Assembly (NCBI GenBank): GCA_023436145.1
Contig: JAEZKP010000078.1
Span: forward strand, 1-15,683
From: Fibrobacterota bacterium
GTDB lineage: Bacteria > Fibrobacterota > Chitinivibrionia > Chitinivibrionales > Chitinispirillaceae
Length of the DNA stretch: 15,683 bases
Direction of reading: 5' to 3'
This document shows, piece after piece, positions 1 through 5,469 of the stretch (position 1 is the first letter of the stretch; each line of letters begins with the position of its first letter). Made by a program: the position numbers and the translations under genes. The notes below the pieces were generated by a model. The model was given only the letters and a program-made list of their open reading frames with translations. It was not told the origin of the DNA and ran no database searches.

Positions 1-47
1 AAATCTGCATCATACTTTTTACGGGTTTTGATCCCTTCAGGTTTCAT
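1..47 (-). CDS. IS3-family transposase OrfA, N-terminal fragment (runs off window)
   Basis: Fifteen codons are visible, reading MKPEGIKTRKKYDAD. The R-K-K/R-Y-D-A-[DE]-F start is typical of the helix-turn-helix OrfA protein of IS3-family elements, which binds the IS ends and is usually joined to OrfB by -1 frameshifting. A GGAGGT ribosome binding site (complement of 53-58) lies 5 bases before the ATG at 47, which fixes the start. The gene continues past base 1, so its integrity cannot be judged. Confidence 0.7.
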   Translation of the reverse strand, partial: MKPEGIKTRKKYDAD

Positions 48-109
48 ACCACACCTCCATACAAAAATTAGTATTATTTTGTTAAGTGTGGCTTAACTTT
101 TTGTCCACA
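1..109 (-). mobile_element. IS3-family insertion sequence, terminal part
   Basis: On the minus strand the element starts with TGTGGACAAAAAGTTAAGCC (109 down to 90), a TG-initiated end as in IS3-family elements. About 60 bases further in lies a transposase OrfA start with a strong ribosome binding site. A small inverted repeat (GTTAAG 81-86, CTTAAC 92-97) sits inside the end. The outer edge falls at 109/110, because the neighbouring surface-protein reading frame is coherent from 111 onward. The rest of the element lies outside the window. The family call rests on the OrfA N-terminus and the TG end. Confidence 0.75.
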
Positions 110-110
110 A

Positions 111-2363
111 AACCTTCCGGAATTCACCGTTCTTCTTAATGTTGGTGACAATGGTTACATAAAGCTGAAAGTAAAAGACGATTGCAGACTTGGAAATGGT
201 ACGAATATGACACTTCCATCAGGAGTAACCTCCTTCTATTCATTTAGCATATATAGCGCACAAGCATCACAACTGTATGTGGGAACTAATGCAACTATCA
301 AAGGATTAATTTATGCCCCCGATGCGGAAGTTCATGTATACTCGAACACAACAGTTACAGGTTCTGTCTTTGGGAAAAGAGTTATAATCGAACCCGATGT
401 CAAAATCTGCAAACCACCCACTCTTTTAGAGCTTTCCCATTCAGAAGGTGCTATGGCACCCCCGTTCGATCCGATGGTGTTTAGTTATAAAGCAATTGTA
501 CCTGATGTTACATCAATAATTAGTATTAAACCGGAAATGAAATCCGGACAGACCGTAACCATAAATGGTAAAGATCCGTCATATCCTGTTGATCTTACGG
601 GGACTGAAACTGATATCACTGTGCTGCTTACTCATCCGGAAGCATGCGGTAACACGGCATACAAACTCAAAGTGACACGATCAGCAAATTATCAGATCTT
701 TGTTGACCCGAATTCTTCCTGTACACCTGGAACTGAAGACGGTTTAACATGGCAGACTGCTTTTAAGAAATTAGAGGATGCAATAGATGTTTCAGTGAAA
801 ACAGGTCAGGAGATACATCTTAGAGAAGGTGTCTACAAACCAATTGAACGAACAGATCCTTTAGACCCACGATCTGCAACTTTTTTAATTCCTTGCGGAA
901 CTGATATTAAGGGCGGATTTCTTGGTACAGAAACTGACGGAGTTCCCCTTGGTTCAGCCTTCAACACCATACTTTCCGGAGACGTCAATGGGGATGACAC
1001 GAATTGTACAACCTGGCCTCCAAGCAGCTCAGAACTTCAATATGTGGATGATAACGTTTATCATGTTGTTACCGATAATGGAAACCATAGCTGTTCAGAT
1101 AGTCGAATAAGCAACCTGGTTATCAGCCAGGCATATGCGAATGGGACAGGAATAAATTCTTCAGGGGCTGGTATTTTAGTCGAATCGGGCAATATTAGTC
1201 TTGAGTTTGTCGGAATTGTTCGCAATTATTCAGTATCGAATGGCGCTGGCATATGCGTAACTGAATCCGGCGGTCTTAACTCTCTTAAGCATTGCCTTAT
1301 TCAAGACAACTATTCAAAAAACGGGAGCGGTGCAGGGCTCTTTTATGAATCGAAAAGATCTCTTTTAATAGACGGTTCGATTTTTGACAATAACACTACC
1401 GAAAGCACATTATCGGACTATGGTGGCAGTGCGATTTATTTCAAAGCTACAGACATCGAAATGGTAAATTGCGTTATAGGACAAAACAAATCACAATCAG
1501 TTAATGGTGCGATTTTGAATAATGCGGGAAAGCTTAAAGTTACCAATTGTACATTTGCGTTTAATGTTTCGACCGGAGCGGTTAGTATAACTAATATTAA
1601 TAGTGCAGTATCAGATGTACTGAATTCTATTTTATGGAATTCATCTGCAATGGACGAGGTAAGTGATTCTGGATTTAATATCACTTACACATGTATTACT
1701 GGGGGGCATACTGGAACTGCAAATTTCTCAAACGATCCGAAATTTATTAATCCTTCTAAGCCATCAGGAACAGATGGCAAATGGGGTAATCTTGATGATG
1801 GAGTGCGTTTACAAGAGACTTCTCCATGCCTTAATAAAGGTATTTTTACTGGTGCACCAACGATAGATATTCTTGAAATTGAACGTCCATTTTCCTATTA
1901 TGGATGTGATTTAGGAGCTTACACTTATTTTCTTTCCAATAAGAACGAAATGCTTGGACGCCTTATAAAAGGAATTTTCATACCAATTACAAACTTTCCT
2001 GTCTTTATTGATATCACCAATGAAGATGATATCAATGATGCGCTTCTACAAGGAAAAACTAGGGTGCTTCAAATAGTTGTTCCGAAAAACAAATATACTG
2101 ACAAAAAGAACATAATAACCGCAGAAGTTGTAGGTTTGAATTCCTCAAGTAAACCTATAGGTACTGTGATTTCCATTCCATTGTATCGGGTCGCTGGTAC
2201 TCAGTATTTCCGTTCGATCACCTTTGAAGGTGGTCGCAGGGGAAAACATTTGATTTTTTTATCTGATCCCGGCATGATAGGTGAATATAGATATGCCTAT
2301 GCATTATTGGGTGCTCAGAGTGGAAAAGTACGAGTTACAGTGCGGTATGATCAATTTAAATAA
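111..2363 (+). CDS. 5'-truncated surface protein: cadherin-like domain plus right-handed beta-helix
   Basis: The frame is open and protein-like from 111, directly next to the IS3 end. The first ATG (207) is therefore probably internal and the true N-terminus, with any signal peptide, has been cut off. Numbering from the ATG at 207: residues 1-70 are a beta-rich segment rich in small polar residues (SQLYVGTNATIKGLIYAPDA, then EPDVKICKPP). Residues 73-160 resemble the cadherin-like beta-sandwich domain (L-x-L-S...F-x-P...Y-K-A-I-V, ending Y-K-L-K-V-T-R). Residues 163-560 start with FVDPNSS...GLTWQTAFKKLEDAI and continue as N/G-rich repeats typical of pectate-lyase-like or polymorphic-membrane-protein beta-helices. 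Residues 561-718 form a C-terminal domain I do not recognise, perhaps an anchor or sorting module. No catalytic motif was seen, so an adhesin or structural surface protein is more likely than an enzyme. It ends 18 bases before the metzincin-like lipoprotein gene. Confidence 0.8.
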   Translation, partial: NLPEFTVLLNVGDNGYIKLKVKDDCRLGNGTNMTLPSGVTSFYSFSIYSAQASQLYVGTNATIKGLIYAPDAEVHVYSNTTVTGSVFGKRVIIEPDVKICKPPTLLELSHSEGAMAPPFDPMVFSYKAIVPDVTSIISIKPEMKSGQTVTINGKDPSYPVDLTGTETDITVLLTHPEACGNTAYKLKVTRSANYQIFVDPNSSCTPGTEDGLTWQTAFKKLEDAIDVSVKTGQEIHLREGVYKPIERTDPLDPRSATFLIPCGTDIKGGFLGTETDGVPLGSAFNTILSGDVNGDDTNCTTWPPSSSELQYVDDNVYHVVTDNGNHSCSDSRISNLVISQAYANGTGINSSGAGILVESGNISLEFVGIVRNYSVSNGAGICVTESGGLNSLKHCLIQDNYSKNGSGAGLFYESKRSLLIDGSIFDNNTTESTLSDYGGSAIYFKATDIEMVNCVIGQNKSQSVNGAILNNAGKLKVTNCTFAFNVSTGAVSITNINSAVSDVLNSILWNSSAMDEVSDSGFNITYTCITGGHTGTANFSNDPKFINPSKPSGTDGKWGNLDDGVRLQETSPCLNKGIFTGAPTIDILEIERPFSYYGCDLGAYTYFLSNKNEMLGRLIKGIFIPITNFPVFIDITNEDDINDALLQGKTRVLQIVVPKNKYTDKKNIITAEVVGLNSSSKPIGTVISIPLYRVAGTQYFRSITFEGGRRGKHLIFLSDPGMIGEYRYAYALLGAQSGKVRVTVRYDQFK

Positions 2364-2371
2364 TCAGAAAT

Positions 2372-2375
2372 GGAG
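2372..2375 (+). promoter_or_regulatory. Ribosome binding site that sets the lipoprotein start
   Basis: GGAG lies 6 bases before the ATG at 2382. An in-frame ATG at 2370 overlaps the site and has no ribosome binding site of its own. Starting at 2382 also gives a cleaner lipoprotein signal peptide. Confidence 0.65.
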
Positions 2376-2381
2376 CTTAAA

Positions 2382-3635
2382 ATGAACAAGTTATTATATA
2401 TTTTGCTTTATATCACTGTGCAACTTAGCATAATTATTTCTTGTCGCTTCTCAGATGTTGAAAGTGGAGATGGCGGTAATGGGAATAATGAATCAAAGTC
2501 TAAAGGCGGAGTAAGTTTTAAGCCTCATGCAGATACTAAATATGGTTTGGATATTAAATCAACAGAAATTGAATCGTACATTTCGTTAAAGAAAGGCAAT
2601 GATTCTACAAAATTTATTGCTTCTTTATCGAATATTCCAAAAGGCTCGGCGGCAACAAGCGATACAACAGTTGCGATCGTAACGGAAGGTGTAAGTTTAG
2701 TTAGTGGCAATAATCCAGTTAAGATCTGCTCGGGATTACTTCCAAAATTCTGCCAAATAAATATATTTGGGTGTTCGAATGAAGAAAATACCGGGGATTG
2801 TTATATTGAAAAAAATCATATGAACGTTCTGGTTTATAATGAAAAAACTGTACCATTGAATATTGTCAGACTCAATGCAAATGCATTTGATTGGGACACT
2901 ATTGGGCAAACATTCGATACCATACTCAAACAAGCAGTATTTAAAGTTGAACCAATAAGGAAGATATCGAGTTTAAATTTTAACAAATCCCTTTATGATA
3001 AAAATGGGAATGGTCGAATAGATATTTGGTTTTCAAATCCTCCAACAGCTTGCGAGTGGGATGATTTGAAAACTGCTGCAATGGATTCATCATGGTGGGA
3101 AACTGGTAATCCTGCCATTGTAATTGTCCAAGAGAACATCAGATTACATATAAATCTTGTTAGTACATTCCTTGTTGGGAGTAAAGCTATAAATGTTGAA
3201 TATGGCGATGGCAATGCCGTTTACCCTGGAGCATATATATATTTTGGACCAGTAGATAGTAGCTCAACCGGTTTGGAAAAAATGTGGGTTAAAACAATGT
3301 CAGCGGGGTGGATTCATGTACAGCGTGATTCAAATGATACAGGAGGAACAAGATATGAACATCCTGCTGCAACCCATTCGATTTGGTCTGATAACTTAAT
3401 CATAGGTAAAACTTCTCGCTTTGAAAACTTTGCTGTTCTAGGAGAAAATGCGGACCAGCGGACAGCTGTACATGAATTTTTGCACATGGATATATCTGGT
3501 GCTCTAAGACATGTGGTTGATGATGATAATATTATGTACAATAAAAATGCAGATGGCCTACTATTAAGATATCGTCCTATAAGAAGAGTTGAAATTAGTG
3601 GAAACGAGGACCAATGGACTCTGATTCAGCGATAG
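2382..3635 (+). CDS. Lipoprotein with metzincin-like zinc-protease motif
   Basis: 417 residues from the ATG at 2382. Residues 1-21 form a lipoprotein signal peptide with lipobox I-I-S-C (Cys21), followed by a Gly/Asn/Ser-rich linker. Near the C-terminus, from residue 364, stands HEFLHMDISGALRH, followed shortly by DDDNIMYNK. HExxH with a downstream Gly and third His, then N-I-M-Y, matches the zinc-binding helix and Met-turn of metzincin metalloproteases. The spacing between the second and third His is about three residues longer than the usual HExxHxxGxxH. An EF-hand-like loop (DKNGNGRID, residues 206-214) may bind calcium. The middle of the protein is not recognised. Expected location is the outer membrane or cell surface. 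The gene sits 18 bases after the beta-helix gene and 27 bases before an exported protein gene, which suggests one operon; it may process the surface protein. The motif is seen; the protease activity and substrate are inferred. Confidence 0.7.
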   Translation: MNKLLYILLYITVQLSIIISCRFSDVESGDGGNGNNESKSKGGVSFKPHADTKYGLDIKSTEIESYISLKKGNDSTKFIASLSNIPKGSAATSDTTVAIVTEGVSLVSGNNPVKICSGLLPKFCQINIFGCSNEENTGDCYIEKNHMNVLVYNEKTVPLNIVRLNANAFDWDTIGQTFDTILKQAVFKVEPIRKISSLNFNKSLYDKNGNGRIDIWFSNPPTACEWDDLKTAAMDSSWWETGNPAIVIVQENIRLHINLVSTFLVGSKAINVEYGDGNAVYPGAYIYFGPVDSSSTGLEKMWVKTMSAGWIHVQRDSNDTGGTRYEHPAATHSIWSDNLIIGKTSRFENFAVLGENADQRTAVHEFLHMDISGALRHVVDDDNIMYNKNADGLLLRYRPIRRVEISGNEDQWTLIQR

Positions 3636-3645
3636 AATAAAACTT

Positions 3646-3652
3646 AAAAGGA
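3646..3652 (+). promoter_or_regulatory. Ribosome binding site of the exported helical protein gene
   Basis: AAAAGGA lies 10 bases before the ATG at 3663. This is a little long but is the only purine-rich site available. Confidence 0.4.
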
Positions 3653-3662
3653 TAATAAAAGT

Positions 3663-4649
3663 ATGAATCGATATACATTCTTCGTAATATTGCTGCTTGT
3701 ATTTTGTCAAATGGCTTTTGGAAATCTTAACTCTGTAAATGTTCTTATTCAAAATAGGGATGTCCTTATCAATAAATTTCTTTCTTGTTCTCCTTCTAAA
3801 AATCGAATTAAAAATTGCTATTTTTTTATGCGAGACTCTATAATACATCTTTTAGAATCGAAGGACATAAATGATAAACAAAGAGACGAGATTGCGAGAA
3901 TATACTTTTGCCAATCCAGCAGAATCATTCGTGCTCTTTCAGCTGGGTTTTGGATATCTGATTCCATTAATTATAATTTTTTGATAAAAGGTTTGCAATC
4001 TGATTCCAGTTATATTGCGATTAATGCATACAATCTTTTATTCGAAAACACCTCTATAAACCATCTTAGAAAAAATCGGGATAAAATAAAGAAGTCACTT
4101 TCCCATTCATCTTTAATCAGTTTAGAAAGAAGAATATGGCTTTTAGCTTTAGCATCGGATAGTGTTATAATAGAGGAAAATAAAAATGATACATCTTCAA
4201 TTGAAAAAGAGGTAAGAAAGTTCTTGTCTGACACTGTTTCTGAGAATAAAATGATTGCAGCTCTTGATACTAATCCAGACTTCCGAGAAAAATCCTATGT
4301 GGTTAAGAAATTGCTACAAAGGGGAAACAAAAGGTGTTTGCAGGCACTAATCGTACATTTTAATGAACCTTCTTTCGATTGGGATAAGATCAATGCTGAT
4401 GCTCCACCTTGTACAACCCAAACTTTGAGGTTTCCAATAGTTTTGGGAGTAAGTAGATATTTTCCGGAAAACCCATTTCTGAATGACAGTTTATATCTTC
4501 TGAGGATTGATAGTCAGAAAAGACAAGATAAGGAATATGTTGCACGATATTTCAAAGAGTTCTTAATATGGGCAAAAAAAGAATTTGGTGTAGAACCGAA
4601 AGATCCGGAGCTTCCACCAACGATTGAGCAAAATTGCCGAATGCCTTGA
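3663..4649 (+). CDS. Exported, mostly helical protein of unknown function
   Basis: 328 residues. A signal peptide is clear: MNRYTFFVILLLVFCQMAFG, with probable cleavage after AFG at residue 20. The mature part is rich in Leu, Ile, Lys and Ser and reads as consecutive amphipathic helices, for example around residues 60-190 and in the KSYVVKKLLQRGNKRCLQAL segment. This recalls HEAT- or ARM-type repeats, but no repeat period could be established by eye. The C-terminal part has an F-P-x-x-x-G stretch and ends Pro/Glu-rich with a Cys. No catalytic motif was recognised. It is the third gene of the co-directional cluster, 27 bases after the metzincin-like lipoprotein gene, and could be a periplasmic scaffold or partner. 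About 110 bases after its stop the Tn3 res region begins. Confidence 0.65.
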   Translation: MNRYTFFVILLLVFCQMAFGNLNSVNVLIQNRDVLINKFLSCSPSKNRIKNCYFFMRDSIIHLLESKDINDKQRDEIARIYFCQSSRIIRALSAGFWISDSINYNFLIKGLQSDSSYIAINAYNLLFENTSINHLRKNRDKIKKSLSHSSLISLERRIWLLALASDSVIIEENKNDTSSIEKEVRKFLSDTVSENKMIAALDTNPDFREKSYVVKKLLQRGNKRCLQALIVHFNEPSFDWDKINADAPPCTTQTLRFPIVLGVSRYFPENPFLNDSLYLLRIDSQKRQDKEYVARYFKEFLIWAKKEFGVEPKDPELPPTIEQNCRMP

Positions 4650-4724
4650 ACATAATAAACCTATCAATTGTTGGATGTTCTACATAGAAAGATCGTTGAA
4701 GTGTGTTTCTGCTCAAGAAATGAA

Positions 4725-4757
4725 AAAAAGTATATGTTTAAACAAATTATACTTTTT
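4725..4757. repeat. AT-rich perfect inverted repeat
   Basis: The arms AAAAAGTATA (4725-4734) and TATACTTTTT (4748-4757) are exact complements. The 13-base loop contains the palindrome GTTTAAAC (4736-4743). It lies between the exported-protein gene and res subsite I. The run of T in the right arm would allow a weak bidirectional terminator, but the stem is almost all A/T. It could also be a protein-binding site linked to the transposon. Confidence 0.6.
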
Positions 4758-4759
4758 AT

Positions 4760-4878
4760 TGTCAGAATAGAGTATACTCTATCTGGACGTCAGTTTTTCA
4801 ATATAAACCTGTCAGTTTAAAGCCAACTTTTATTATTCTTGACACTTGCCCGACCAAGTCTTAGATTCATTCCTGACA
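4760..4878 (+). other. Tn3-type res recombination region (three subsites)
   Basis: Three inverted-repeat sites with TGTC-type ends lie just before the resolvase gene. Subsite I is 4760-4789, with a perfect 16-base central palindrome (ATAGAGTATACTCTAT, 4767-4782) and a TA at its centre, fitting the crossover site. Subsite II is 4810-4844, TGTCAG to TTGACA. Subsite III is 4847-4878, TGCCCGACC to CCTGACA. The order I-II-III towards tnpR and the growing inner spacing match known Tn3-family res regions, where the resolvase joins two copies and separates cointegrates. Confidence 0.75.
4839..4867 (+). promoter_or_regulatory. Promoter of tnpR-tnpA inside res
   Basis: A consensus -35 box TTGACA (4839-4844), a 17-base spacer and a -10-like TAGATT (4862-4867, 4 of 6 bases) overlap res subsites II and III. 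Resolvase bound there would block its own transcription and that of tnpA, the known autoregulation of Tn3-type elements. A GGAGGAG ribosome binding site follows at 4894-4900. Confidence 0.6.
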
Positions 4879-4906
4879 CAATACCCTTTTTTCGGAGGAG
4901 ACTATC

Positions 4907-5467
4907 ATGGTTGGGCAGCGTATTGGCTATGTTCGCGTGAGCAGTTATGACCAGAACCCCGAACGCCAGTTAGAGAATGTTACTATTGAAAAACAATTCA
5001 CCGATAATGCATCTGGAAAAAATACGCAACGTCCACAATTAGAAGCTTTGCTATCGTTTGTGCGTGAAGGGGACACCGTAGTTGTGCACAGTATGGACAG
5101 ACTCGCGCGGAATTTGGATGACCTTCGGCGAATGGTGCAGCAACTTACGAAACGCGGAATAAAAATAGAATTTGTTAAGGAACACCTTACATTCACTGGT
5201 GAAGATTCTCCAATGGCTAACCTCATGCTTTCAGTCATGGGAGCTTTCGCTGAGTTTGAGCGCTCACTTATTCGTGAACGCCAAAGGGAAGGTATTGCAC
5301 TTGCAAAGGCACGCAGTGCGTATAGAGGGCGAAAACGGGCACTTTCACCTGAAAAAATCGCTGAACTCCGCAAACGAACTGAGGGGGGAGAACGTAAGGC
5401 TAAATTAGCCCGAGAATTTGGTATCAGTCGCGAAACATTATATCAATATCTACGTACAGTGAGCTGA
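4907..5467 (+). CDS. tnpR: Tn3-family serine resolvase
   Basis: 186 residues, the usual size for a Tn3-type resolvase. The catalytic start IGYVRVSS carries the nucleophile Ser12 and Arg10, and the arginine motif MDRLARN lies at residues 63-69. The dimer-helix region includes MGAFAEFERSLIRERQREGI. A C-terminal helix-turn-helix spans roughly residues 141-184 (LAREFGISRETLYQYL), preceded by GRKR. It cuts at res subsite I and resolves cointegrates made by TnpA. The GGAGGAG site 6 bases before the ATG at 4907 supports the start. The gene ends 2 bases before tnpA, so the two are translated as a unit. All key residues are present and the protein looks functional. Confidence 0.95.
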   Translation: MVGQRIGYVRVSSYDQNPERQLENVTIEKQFTDNASGKNTQRPQLEALLSFVREGDTVVVHSMDRLARNLDDLRRMVQQLTKRGIKIEFVKEHLTFTGEDSPMANLMLSVMGAFAEFERSLIRERQREGIALAKARSAYRGRKRALSPEKIAELRKRTEGGERKAKLAREFGISRETLYQYLRTVS

Positions 5468-5469
5468 AT

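Noticed and set aside
599..625. GGGGACTGAAACTGATATC as a possible Tn3 left end
   Set aside because: Only the first six or so bases match the expected end, and it lies within the conserved cadherin-like coding domain.
5079..5090. GGGGACACC as a Tn3 terminal repeat
   Set aside because: Inside the tnpR coding frame; the match stops after eight bases.
4945..5373. 142-codon open frame on the minus strand over tnpR
   Set aside because: Antisense shadow of the resolvase gene; Ser/Arg-rich, with no ribosome binding site or recognised motif.
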